Assembly: GCF_009859475.1 (NCBI RefSeq)
Contig: NZ_CP044549.1
Coordinates: 4,402,001-4,466,000, forward strand
Source: Hydrogenophaga sp. BPS33
GTDB lineage: Bacteria > Pseudomonadota > Gammaproteobacteria > Burkholderiales > Burkholderiaceae_C
Length of the DNA: 64,000 nt
Reading direction: 5' to 3'
Shown here in pieces: positions 43,877 to 52,134 of this stretch; within the stretch, counting starts at the first letter, position 1, and the number at the start of each line of letters is the position of its first letter. Both the position numbers and the translations under genes were made by a program. Below the pieces are notes generated by a model that was not told the origin of the DNA, searched no databases, and saw only the letters and a list, made by a program, of their open reading frames with translations.

Positions 43877-45541
43877 TGCATGCCAATACCGCCGAGCGAC
43901 CTCGCGCTGGCACACCACCGCCTCGGGCTCGGCGCTGCGCCAGGCCGCCGCACCACAGGCCGGTGAGTTCACCCAGGGAATCTGCCGCTGTGCATACCGT
44001 TCCAGCACCACGGGCGCCGGGTGGTTGAAGCGGTTGCGGTAGCCCGACTGCACGACCACGAGACGGGGTTGCAACGTGTTCAGCAGCACCGGGCTGCTCG
44101 AGGTCTGGCTACCGTGGTGCGGTGCGAGCATCACCGTGGCGCGTTCGTCGGGCCGCGCCAGCGCCAGCCGCACTTCGTGGGCGGCATCGATGTCACCACC
44201 GAGCCAGGCGCTGTGCGCGCCGTTGGACACGCGCAGCACGCAGGACATGGCATTGCTGGAGAGCCGGCCCTGGCCGTTCTCCGCATAGTCGCCGGGCTGC
44301 GGGTGGAGCACTTCGAAGTCCACACCGTCCCACTGCCAGCGCTGGCCGGCCACGCAGCGGCGCGCAGGGTCGGCGTCGAACGAGGACAACCACCGTGCCT
44401 GCGGCTGGTCGGCCTGCACCGTGGCGGCACCGCCCGCGTGGTCGCTGTCGCTGTGGCTCACCACCACGGCATCCAGCCGTTCGCCCAGCGCGCGCAACAG
44501 GGGCAACACCACGCGATCGCCCGCGTCCGCCGCATCGGGCTGCGCTCCGTAGCGTGGGCCGGTGTCGTACAGCAGGCTGTGGTGCGCGGTGCGCAGCAGC
44601 ACGGCGCTGCCCTGCCCCACGTCCAGCGCGAGCAATTCGAATTGCCCCTGTACCGGGCGCGGCGGCTCGTAGAACACCGCCGGCCACAGCAACAGCACAC
44701 CCGCGAGCCGCACGACCCAGGGTGCGCGCAGCACCAGCAACACCCCGCCCAGCACCGCCGGCAGTGCCAAGGTCCAGGGTGCGACGGGCCGGAACAGCGC
44801 GGCCCAGGGCCATTGCGCGAACCACTGCAACACGAAGGACATGGCCTGCACCGCCCAGGCCGCCACATCCCACAGCGGGGACACGGCCACGCCGAGCAGC
44901 GCCAGCGGCGTGACGAGCAGGGTCACCCACGGGATCGCCACCAGGTTGGCCGCCAGTCCCACGACCGAGAACTGCCCGAACAGCAGCAGCGTGAGCGGCG
45001 CGAGCGCCACCGTGACCACGCCCTGCTCGCGCACCAGCGACACCACCGCGCGCGCCGCGCGCCGTGGCCACGGCCGCAGGTCTTCGGCCTGCGCACGCTG
45101 ACGCCGGCCGGGGTCGGTGGCGAACAGAATGCCCACGGCCACGAAGCTGAGCCAGAAGCCCGCCTGCAGCAGCGCCCACGGGTCGAGCAACAGCACCGCC
45201 GCCATGGCCAGCAGCCACACCATCGGCCAGGGCCAATGGCGCACGGACAGGCGCAAACCCACCACCACCGCGAGCATGAGCACGGTGCGCTGCGAAGGCA
45301 CGCCCCAGCCGGAGAACAGCGCGTAGGCCGTGGCCAGGGCCACACCGCCCAAGCCGGCGGCCCACGGCACGGGCACGGCCAGCAGCGCACCCGGCACCTG
45401 TTGGCCGAGCCGCCGCCAGCCAGCGCCGATCAGGGCGATGGCGATCCAAGCAAACAAGGTCACGTGCAAGCCTGAGATGCTCATCAAATGCGCCGTGCCC
45501 GTGGTGCGGAACAGGTCCCAGTCGCCGCGCTCGATTGCTTC
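43862..45541 (-). pseudogene. comEC: comEC/rec2 (DNA-uptake channel), 5' end removed by a transposon
   Basis: The frame read from 45541 encodes EAIERGDWDLFRTTGTAHLM, then SISGLHVTLFAWIAIALIGA (ComEC competence domain) and many membrane helices. The metallo-beta-lactamase-like domain follows (FELLALDVGQGSAVLLRTAH; VVSHSDSDHAGGAATV; VMLAPHHGSQTSSSP). ComEC carries single-stranded DNA through the inner membrane in natural transformation. Full ComEC proteins are about 750-850 residues; the N-terminal OB-like domain and first helices are missing. The missing 5' half is expected beyond the other transposon end, outside the window. The interrupted gene should not make a working channel. Confidence 0.9.
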
Positions 45542-45855
45542 TGGGTAAAAGAGTCGTTCGCTCGGTTTTAAGTCGTTCGCTTTGAATTACCCATTGAAAG
45601 TCGTTCGCTTTCGAAGCACTTGCGAGCTCGACCCTGGGTAAAAGAGTCGTTCGCTTTGAACCTAAGCTGTTGATTTTTATTAGATTCTTCGCAACGTATA
45701 GCTGACCGATCCTGTCCAAGCAAAGACAGCCTCAGAAGGTGGGTCCACCTCGTCTAAACGTGTCTAAGAAAATACCGGCTGGAAGACTCCAAGGACCGAC
45801 CCTTGATTTCAAAGGAGATTTTCTTTTGATGGGTAAAGAGTCGTTCGCTTTGACC
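45542..45855. repeat. transposon end with five TnsB-type sites
   Basis: The 11-mer AGTCGTTCGCT occurs five times in the same orientation: 45552, 45571, 45599, 45645 and 45839. Three copies (starting at about 45542, 45635 and 45830) are preceded by the same TGGGTAAA(A)G, so the sequence at the outer tip is repeated twice inside. Such direct, spaced repeats are how TnsB recognises Tn7-type ends. A TTACCCA at 45587-45593 is an inverted copy of the tip motif. Confidence 0.8.
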
Positions 45856-46246
45856 ACCACAACCACTTGCGCGCGGACCACTTGCTCGACGTGGCAGTTC
45901 CATCTATCGTTGGAGCGATGTCAACACCACAGCCGCCCCCAGAAGCAAAGAATGGCGAAGTGTCGTCCCGCGCCGAACGACTTGACTTAGATGCCTTGCA
46001 GACAATCAAGTGCGTGCCCACAGAGGTCCTCATGACCTTCGCCAAAATTTCCGACCCGAGGAATAGGCACCTGTTCACAGCCGAAGCAGCTTGCAAGGCT
46101 TTTGGAAGCGTCAAGCTCTGAGCTCAAGATCTACCGGCTGGATGTTGGCTACGCTTGTATTCGAAGGCTAGCCGTCAAATTCGAACAGCAACCCTCGCAG
46201 GCGATTTTTCCAATCTCGAAGAGCGCCTTTGTATATAGAAGGGCGG
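45856..46246. other. gap at transposon end, little coding content
   Basis: Apart from a possible 67-codon gene at 45918-46121 I see no supported gene here. The stretch is less GC-rich than the chromosome and may be remodelled end sequence. Confidence 0.4.
45918..46121 (+). CDS. possible small protein
   Basis: From ATG 45918 a 67-residue product is possible (MSTPQPPPEAKNGEVSSRAE ... HLFTAEAACKAFGSVKL). The N-terminal Pro-rich then helical composition is plausible, but there is no family match and the ribosome site (TGGAG, close to the ATG) is poorly spaced. It may be a remnant of a longer gene. It lies right inside the transposon end. Confidence 0.3.
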   Translation: MSTPQPPPEAKNGEVSSRAERLDLDALQTIKCVPTEVLMTFAKISDPRNRHLFTAEAACKAFGSVKL

Positions 46247-46483
46247 CTATGCGAGGCCCTCGAGGTATTCGACGAGCATGTCGCGAGCCGCCCGAAGGCT
46301 ATCTTCAGAGGTCAATACGGACTGGACTTGCTCGTGCCGCAAAGGCCGCAGGAAGAGCACTACCTCGAACTCGACCTGCGGATGCTCCGCCCTTAACTCA
46401 ACATAGGCCTGCAGCAACTGCAAGAGTTCTTCTGGCGACTCAGGCCAAGCCGTTAAAGACCTGCGAAGTTTCGGCGCGCGCAT
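46247..46483 (-). CDS. small acidic hypothetical protein
   Basis: A 78-residue product (MRAPKLRRSLTAWPESPEEL ... MLVEYLEGLA), mostly helical with no recognised domain. It is the last of three same-strand small genes inside the transposon end. A longer upstream start (46516) exists. Support is base composition and context only. Confidence 0.45.
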   Translation of the reverse strand: MRAPKLRRSLTAWPESPEELLQLLQAYVELRAEHPQVEFEVVLFLRPLRHEQVQSVLTSEDSLRAARDMLVEYLEGLA

Positions 46484-46571
46484 GCCTACATTTTCACCCC
46501 CTCGGCACAGAGTCACGTACAGAGCGCGTTGCGCCTACGTGCGATGAGCACATCGCCCCAACCTGGTCGGG

Positions 46572-46979
46572 CTATGTCTTCATTGACTCCCAGACAGAGG
46601 TCCGAGCATGCACAGCGAAAGCACGCTTGGTTGCGCCCATCTTGCTCTTCCTCGACCAAGTCTCCCCTGTAGGCAACTGATAGGTGACGCCTACCTCCGG
46701 CGGTTTGCCGTGGCTGTCCAGGTCCGAGCGCTCCTTCATCGGCGTACGGGTACCACCAACAAGATCGGCCAGCGTCGACTCCATCTCGGCCGCGCGCATC
46801 ATCTTCAAAAGATGGATGACCGCATCCTTTTTCGTGCGCCCCATGCGGACCAATTTGTCTGACAAGAAGTTCATTGTGCTTTCGAACTCCTTTACAGACT
46901 GCTCCTCGGCTTGCTTCATCAGCACCGCAGCCATGGCGCGGAGCTCCTCGGAACTCATTTTTGAGGTGTCTTGGTTCAT
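46572..46979 (-). CDS. H-NS-like DNA-binding protein (tentative)
   Basis: The 135-residue product has a helical N-terminus (MSSEELRAMAAVLMKQAEEQ, about residues 8-80) and a C-terminus PPEVGVTYQLPTGETWSRKS, KMGATKRAF. The last part resembles the H-NS C-terminal DNA-binding motif (Y-x-x-P-T-G-x-T-W-S-x-K/R), though the match is loose. Such proteins silence foreign AT-rich genes; one on a transposon could control transposition or cargo. The start MNQDTSKMSSEE at 46979 was taken over an upstream in-frame ATG at 47030. Confidence 0.5.
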   Translation of the reverse strand: MNQDTSKMSSEELRAMAAVLMKQAEEQSVKEFESTMNFLSDKLVRMGRTKKDAVIHLLKMMRAAEMESTLADLVGGTRTPMKERSDLDSHGKPPEVGVTYQLPTGETWSRKSKMGATKRAFAVHARTSVWESMKT

Positions 46980-47041
46980 GGTCTTTAGATGGTTGTAGGG
47001 ACCGCCTTCAGCTGCCAAAGCCACTTTCACCTTTGGCGAAC

Positions 47042-47395
47042 TTACTCGTCCGCGTCGTCAACAATGATGTCTCTGCCCGTGTAGCCCATCAGCTTCGATG
47101 CCTCCACCCAGCTGGCGCCCAGCTTGATGTGCTTGATGCTTAGCTCTGTTTCGCCCATAGCTCGAAGCATGAGGAGGGCATAACCTAAATTAAATGAGCC
47201 CCTGTTTACGCGCAGACCGAGGGCCTTCTCCGATATTGGGTAGCCCAACGCCTCGAGGCGGGCGGCAAGCGTTTTAAACCTAAAACCGCGGGTGGCCATC
47301 ACCCCCTTTATCAAGTTGCGCGCCTGAACATCCCACTCATCGGGCGAGCGATCCTCGACTTTTTCGGCCTTTGGCCCTTGGTTGCCCACTTGCAT
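47042..47395 (-). CDS. DUF6471 domain protein
   Basis: The 117-residue protein has the pattern of DUF6471: DEWDVQARNLIKGVMATRGF, LAARLEALGYPISEKALGLR and RGSFNLGYALLMLRAMG. This small family resembles HTH-type regulators and is common on mobile elements. It is the first gene of the small same-strand cluster inside the transposon end, divergent from tnsA, and may regulate the transposition genes (inference). Confidence 0.7.
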   Translation of the reverse strand: MQVGNQGPKAEKVEDRSPDEWDVQARNLIKGVMATRGFRFKTLAARLEALGYPISEKALGLRVNRGSFNLGYALLMLRAMGETELSIKHIKLGASWVEASKLMGYTGRDIIVDDADE

Positions 47396-47769
47396 TTTCC
47401 TGTACTTGAGGTCGAGAACACCCGATTTACCTCCTATCGGATGCAAATAACTTCATTTTTGATCCAGACGACCGATAGATCCCTGTAGGTGATGAGCGTC
47501 TCGATAGGCGAGGCGCGCAAAGGATCAGTTATGGGTCGTAGACGCTTACCGTGGACAGAAGCTTACATCGCACGCCGCATTCGTGAAGGTATAGGACAAG
47601 GCGAGGGCTATGACTATCAGCCGTGGATAACCACACAGTCTTTCGCATCTCGGGGCACGCAAAGCCGCATCCCCAATCCCGGCATCGGCAGTGCCGTGCA
47701 TGTGATGTCGAACATCGAGCGGCACATGTTTGAATCGCCCCGGGATTCGCGGAGGCTGTTTGGTTTAAG

Positions 47770-48621
47770 TCAGGCCACCACCTCGGTGTTCTGACTGGCG
47801 AGTTGCCGGTAGTAGTTTGCCTCAGCCTCTGCTGGCGGTATGTACCCGATGGGTTCGAGCAGGCGATGGTGGTTGAACCAGGACACCCATTCAAGGGTCG
47901 CCAGCTCCACCGCCTCCTTGGTCTTCCATGGCGCTCGACGGTGAATCAACTCGGCCTTGTAGAGCCCGTTGATGGTCTCTGCCAAGGCGTTGTCGTAGCT
48001 GTCGCCCTTGCTGCCCACAGACGGCTCGATGCCGGCCTCAGCCAGCCGTTCGGAGTATCGGATGCTGACGTATTGAGAGCCCCTGTCGCTGTGGCATATC
48101 AGGCTTCCATCGCGCTCTGGCTGCCGGGCGTACAGGGCCTGCTCCAGCGCATCGAGCACGAAGTCCGTACGCATTGAACTGCTCACCCGCCAACCCACGA
48201 TGCGTCGGGCAAACACGTCGATGACAAAGGCCACATAGAGCCAGCCCTGCCAGGTCGAGACATAGGTGAAGTCGCTGACCCAAAGCTGGTTGGGCCGCTC
48301 GGCCCGGAACTGCCGGTTCACGCGGTCCAGCGGGCAAGGTGCCTTGGCATCACTGATGGTGGTGCGCACGACCTTGCCACGCATCACACCGCGCAGCCCG
48401 AGCTTGCGCATCAAGCGCTCGACCGTGCAGCGAGCCACAGACACGCCTTCGCGGGCCAGTTGCCGCCACACCTTGTCGGCACCATAGACCTGCATGTTGG
48501 CCTGCCAGACACGTTCAATCTGTGGCATTAGCATCTCGTCGCGCTGCGCCCGGGCGCAGCGCTTGTGGGGCTCTCGCTGTTGCGCAGCGTGCCTTCGATA
48601 TGCCGATGGGGCGACCTGCAA
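47770..48621 (-). CDS. IS3-family transposase orfB (DDE)
   Basis: The product (at least 283 residues) is the rve-type integrase part of an IS3 transposase: QLWVSDFTYVSTWQGWLYVA (first Asp), SLICHSDRGSQYVSIRYSER (second Asp) and SYDNALAETINGLYKAELI (Glu). The frame continues upstream without a stop to overlap orfA. It is in the -1 frame to orfA, so the full transposase is probably made by programmed frameshifting, possibly at the T-rich TTTTTC in orfA. Confidence 0.92.
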   Translation of the reverse strand: MQVAPSAYRRHAAQQREPHKRCARAQRDEMLMPQIERVWQANMQVYGADKVWRQLAREGVSVARCTVERLMRKLGLRGVMRGKVVRTTISDAKAPCPLDRVNRQFRAERPNQLWVSDFTYVSTWQGWLYVAFVIDVFARRIVGWRVSSSMRTDFVLDALEQALYARQPERDGSLICHSDRGSQYVSIRYSERLAEAGIEPSVGSKGDSYDNALAETINGLYKAELIHRRAPWKTKEAVELATLEWVSWFNHHRLLEPIGYIPPAEAEANYYRQLASQNTEVVA

Positions 48622-48677
48622 GACCTTGCAGAGCGGCTCGACCCCGAAGGCATCGCGATGCTTGTCGATGAAGTCCT

Positions 48678-49001
48678 TCAGGACTTGAGCCGGCGGTCGA
48701 GCTCCGCTTGGGCGAAAAACGCGCTGGCCAGCTTCAATATCTCATTGGCCCGGCGCAGCTCCTTGACCTCGCGCTCCAGCTCCTTCATCCGCTGAGCCTC
48801 GCTGGTCGTGACGCCCTCACGCACACCGGCATCGACCTCGGCGCGCTTGACCCATTCGTTCAAGGTCTGCGGCACGCAGCCAATCTTGGGCGCAATGGAC
48901 TCAATGGCCGCCCACAGCGACGGGTACTCTCTACGGTGCTCTTGCACCATCCTCACTGCCCGCTCACGCACCTCGGGCGAAAACTTGTTCGACTTGCTCA
49001 T
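48678..49001 (-). CDS. IS3-family transposase orfA (HTH)
   Basis: The 107-residue product has the helix-turn-helix ([40 protein letters not shown]) and leucine-zipper tail ([20 protein letters not shown]) of IS3 orfA proteins, which bind the IS ends. Confidence 0.93.
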   Translation of the reverse strand: MSKSNKFSPEVRERAVRMVQEHRREYPSLWAAIESIAPKIGCVPQTLNEWVKRAEVDAGVREGVTTSEAQRMKELEREVKELRRANEILKLASAFFAQAELDRRLKS

Positions 49002-49705
49002 GGCTCAATCCTCTCAGAGTGTTGAGCCTCCTCAAAACCCGGGGCGATTCAGTTCTTGCTGCACCGCCACAGGGGCGGTTTGGTGGACTACCTTTCCCAG
49101 TTCCCCTTGCCACGTGACATTACGCTGGCTGTCGCCAGGGAGCTGGGAATTCGACACCCCATCTATCCCAAGACGAGAGTTCCAGTCGTGATGACGCTGG
49201 ACGCGCTAGTTACCACTCGCACAGTGGAAAACCAACTGCTCAGGTGTGCGTGGGACGCCAAACCCCACTCCGAGCTCGACAACAAGCGCACCCTAGAGAA
49301 GCTCTCATTGGTCAGGGGTGCTTGCGCTTTGCTGGGCTATCCCCACCAAGTCTTCACTGACAAGACCGTACCTCGCACCACCATCCGGAGCATCGAATGG
49401 CTGTCTGCGGCGCGCAATCGGGCTGGAGAGTGCCAAGTCGAGACCGAGATGCTGAGAGCGCACAAGGTGACGCTCGTGGCAGACCTGTGGAACAAACGTC
49501 CACGCAAGACCATCGACCAGTACTGCACGCGCAGTGACGCATCCAACAACCTCCCACCTGGCCTGAGCCTGCGCGCGCTCAAGCAACTGGTTCTTGAAGA
49601 CGTCCTCAGCGTCGACATCACCAAGGAGCCATACGAAATCATGGCGTCGCGCATCCCGTTCCCTGTCTCGCCGCTGCTCTTGCAACCAAACGGCGAGGAG
49701 AGCCC

Positions 49706-52066
49706 ATGAACCACTTTTACCTCAACGACGTCTTCTCTCTCGACGGGAAGCGGTACCGCGTGATCGGCGTCAAGCCGAAGGTCACGATTTATGGCTACCC
49801 CATTGATGATGCGAACGGTATGCCGGTAGGGTGGGAACTGGAAAAGTTCAGCTCGTTGCCCTCAACCAGGTTGACTCTCGTGGAGGCGCCAGAGCTCAAG
49901 CGGCCGTTGGTAGCCTCTGTGCAGTCGCAGCAAGTGGCAGACAGTCGATGGCTCGACGTCAAGCCGCTCCTTGACGCGTGCCAGCTTGAACTTCTGGAGC
50001 GGAAATCTCGCGCCCAGACCATCCTGCGCTACTGCGATGAGGTTGGGAAGTCCGACCGCTACGTGATGAAACTCCTGCGCCTGCTCTGGCGCTTCGGCAT
50101 TCACAAGTCATCTCTGGTCGCTGACTTCACGAACTGCGGACGAGTCACCGTCATCACAGACGGTGCGCTCGTTGTGGAAGCGCACCCGCCAACCGGCTCT
50201 CAGCAAATTGTCTTCGCGCCCCCTTCACAGCGCTCGCGCGGGCGACGCCCGGTCTTCGAGGACTACGAGCCATACAGTTACCCACCGAAGTTCAAAGAGA
50301 AGCTCATCGAAGAGATTCGCTCGATGTACCTCAAGGATGAAACTGTCTCGGTGCGGGCTGTAGAGGAAGAGGTACTGGCCAAATACTTTGCGAAGAGGGA
50401 CTCCAGCGGCGCAGTCATACGCACGAAGAACGGTAGGGCTTCGCTCTTTCCAATGGGAAAGAGGCCGAGCCCAGACCAAGTCAAGTACCTCATCAAAAAG
50501 GCAGTCCCGATCCACGAGGCGCATGCTGCGCGCGTGGGGGATGCCGACTACCGCAACAACATCTCCAAAAGCGACGGGACTGTTCACGACGACTGCGTGG
50601 GCCCGGGCGACGTCTATGAGATTGACGCGACCATTGTCGACCTATGGCTGGTCAGCCGGTATGAGCGTAGCGTCATCATTGGCAAGGCAACCCTCTACCT
50701 GGTCGTTGACAGGAGCACCGGCCTCATCGTCGGCTTCTATCTGTCCTTGGGTAAGCCGAGCTGGGAAGGCGCCAAGCGCGCCATATTGAGCATCGCGTCT
50801 GACTGGGAAGCGCTGTGCAAGATGGCCGGAGTCAGGTACGACGAAGACGACTGGCCAGCGAGACGCGTCTTCCCGAATCGCTTCTTCGCCGACCAAGGTG
50901 AGGGGGCCTCCAAGAAAAGCGATGTCGTCGTCGAAGTGGGCGGCATTGAGGTGTCAGCAGCACCAGGCGCGTCCCCTCGCAGGAAGGGTCTCGTCGAATG
51001 TAGCTTCGCGATGGTTCAGGTGCCCATCAAGGACCACATGGGTGGCTACGAACCTCAGAAAAACGTAAGGAAGCGTCTGGGGAAAAAGTATCACAAAGAC
51101 GCCTGCTACTCGCTGGACGAAATGGTCAAGCCATTTCTTCAAATCATCATCAAGCACAACCACACGATCCGCGAGAACGCGGTTCTGGACCCTCGCCTGG
51201 TCTATCAAGGCTTTGAAGCCTCCCCAATCAACATCTGGAACCACAACATCGCCCACTCGATGGGTCGCCCTTCTCGTCACGACTTCGAGTACATGCGCGA
51301 AAGGCTCCTGCCTACCAGCAAAGGTGTGGTGAAACAAAGCGGGGTTGCCTACGGCGGCTTGCTCTACTCGTTCGATGCTCCTCGCTATCACGTGCTCACC
51401 GCCTACGCAGGGCGCGGTCGCGAATCTGAGGTCATCGTCCAATACGACCCGGCTCGCGCCGGAGACTTGTGGGTCAGCGAGAAGTCGGCCCCTGACGTCA
51501 TCTACCGAGCTTCACTTACCAGCACCTTCTCGCGCTTGGAAGAGCTTTCTTGGGAAGAGGTTGCTCACCTCCAGCAGACGGCCTCCGCGCTGACCTATAA
51601 GGGAAAACAAGCCAATAAAGAGCTGCGTGTCGGCCACGTGCTAGACGTCGCGGAATACAACCAGGAGTTGGCGCAACGAGCTAAGCAAGCATCGCGGGGC
51701 ATTCCCATGGGTACCCGGCTTGCGGTCGGGAAGAAGGCTCGCGTGCTTGAGGCCGAGGTTCGCGAGTATGACCACCAGACGTCGATGACCGCGGCCACCG
51801 TTGCTGTTCAGGGCTACCAGGCGCCTGCCGTGGAGGAACCCATCGAACTCGACGTCGCTGGCACTGGAGACATCGACGGCGGCCTCGACCCTGAGCCAGC
51901 GAACCATGGAGCCGCAGAAAGACCAATGGATGCAGACGCCACAGCCTGCTTTCCTCCGAACGAAGTGGTGCCGGAGAAGGCGCAATCCGAATCCAAGCCC
52001 AAGTCGCCTTCGTCGGGCCTGCTCTCCAACCTCCTCGGAATGCTTGACGAGGAGAAGGATTCTTGA
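49706..52066 (+). CDS. tnsB: TnsB-like DDE transposase
   Basis: The 786-residue protein is a Mu/TnsB-type transposase. The catalytic core has Asp307 (VYEIDATIVD), Asp396 (FFADQGEG) and Glu431 (RRKGLVECSF), with D-E spacing of 35. N-terminal HTH/winged domains (about 80-220) and a C-terminal Mu-type beta-barrel (about 540-620) flank it. It binds the AGTCGTTCGCT-type end repeats and joins the 3' ends to the target. It overlaps tnsA by 4 bp and is followed by tnsC after 68 bp. No disruption is seen. Confidence 0.95.
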   Translation: MNHFYLNDVFSLDGKRYRVIGVKPKVTIYGYPIDDANGMPVGWELEKFSSLPSTRLTLVEAPELKRPLVASVQSQQVADSRWLDVKPLLDACQLELLERKSRAQTILRYCDEVGKSDRYVMKLLRLLWRFGIHKSSLVADFTNCGRVTVITDGALVVEAHPPTGSQQIVFAPPSQRSRGRRPVFEDYEPYSYPPKFKEKLIEEIRSMYLKDETVSVRAVEEEVLAKYFAKRDSSGAVIRTKNGRASLFPMGKRPSPDQVKYLIKKAVPIHEAHAARVGDADYRNNISKSDGTVHDDCVGPGDVYEIDATIVDLWLVSRYERSVIIGKATLYLVVDRSTGLIVGFYLSLGKPSWEGAKRAILSIASDWEALCKMAGVRYDEDDWPARRVFPNRFFADQGEGASKKSDVVVEVGGIEVSAAPGASPRRKGLVECSFAMVQVPIKDHMGGYEPQKNVRKRLGKKYHKDACYSLDEMVKPFLQIIIKHNHTIRENAVLDPRLVYQGFEASPINIWNHNIAHSMGRPSRHDFEYMRERLLPTSKGVVKQSGVAYGGLLYSFDAPRYHVLTAYAGRGRESEVIVQYDPARAGDLWVSEKSAPDVIYRASLTSTFSRLEELSWEEVAHLQQTASALTYKGKQANKELRVGHVLDVAEYNQELAQRAKQASRGIPMGTRLAVGKKARVLEAEVREYDHQTSMTAATVAVQGYQAPAVEEPIELDVAGTGDIDGGLDPEPANHGAAERPMDADATACFPPNEVVPEKAQSESKPKSPSSGLLSNLLGMLDEEKDS

Positions 52067-52134
52067 ACCTGTAGCACGTCCCCCGCCCCGATCTGCGCGG
52101 CCCCACCCAGCAACTGACTCAGACCCCAAACATC

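Larger units (their letters stand above)
47731..49051 (-). mobile_element. IS3-family insertion sequence in tnsA
   Basis: The element is bounded by inverted TGAATCGCCCCGGG at 47731 and its complement ending at 49051, and flanked by a 3-bp direct repeat GTT (47728-47730 and 49052-49054). It carries overlapping orfA and orfB on the minus strand. The target duplication and intact ends indicate a recent, clean insertion. Confidence 0.92.
47531..49709 (+). pseudogene. tnsA: tnsA endonuclease gene split by an IS
   Basis: The two halves lie at 47531-47730 and 49055-49709, separated by a 1321-bp IS and one copy of a 3-bp duplication. Joining them gives one uninterrupted frame of 284 residues, close to Tn7 TnsA. 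The N-part is RRRLPWTEAYIARRIREGIG; the junction reads HMF then LLHRHRGG; the C-part has GIRHPIYPKTRVPVVMTLDA and AWDAKPHSELDNKRTLEKLS. Predicted active-site residues are Glu63 (SNIERHM), Asp116 (MTLDALV) and Lys136 (DAKPHSEL). TnsA cuts the 5' ends of the transposon. As it stands the protein is truncated after about 66 residues, plus IS-encoded amino acids. The stop overlaps tnsB (ATGA). Confidence 0.9.

Noticed and set aside
46102..46680. A 192-codon open frame on the plus strand
   Set aside because: Low-quality composition, no ribosome site, and opposite the better-supported small gene at 46247-46483.
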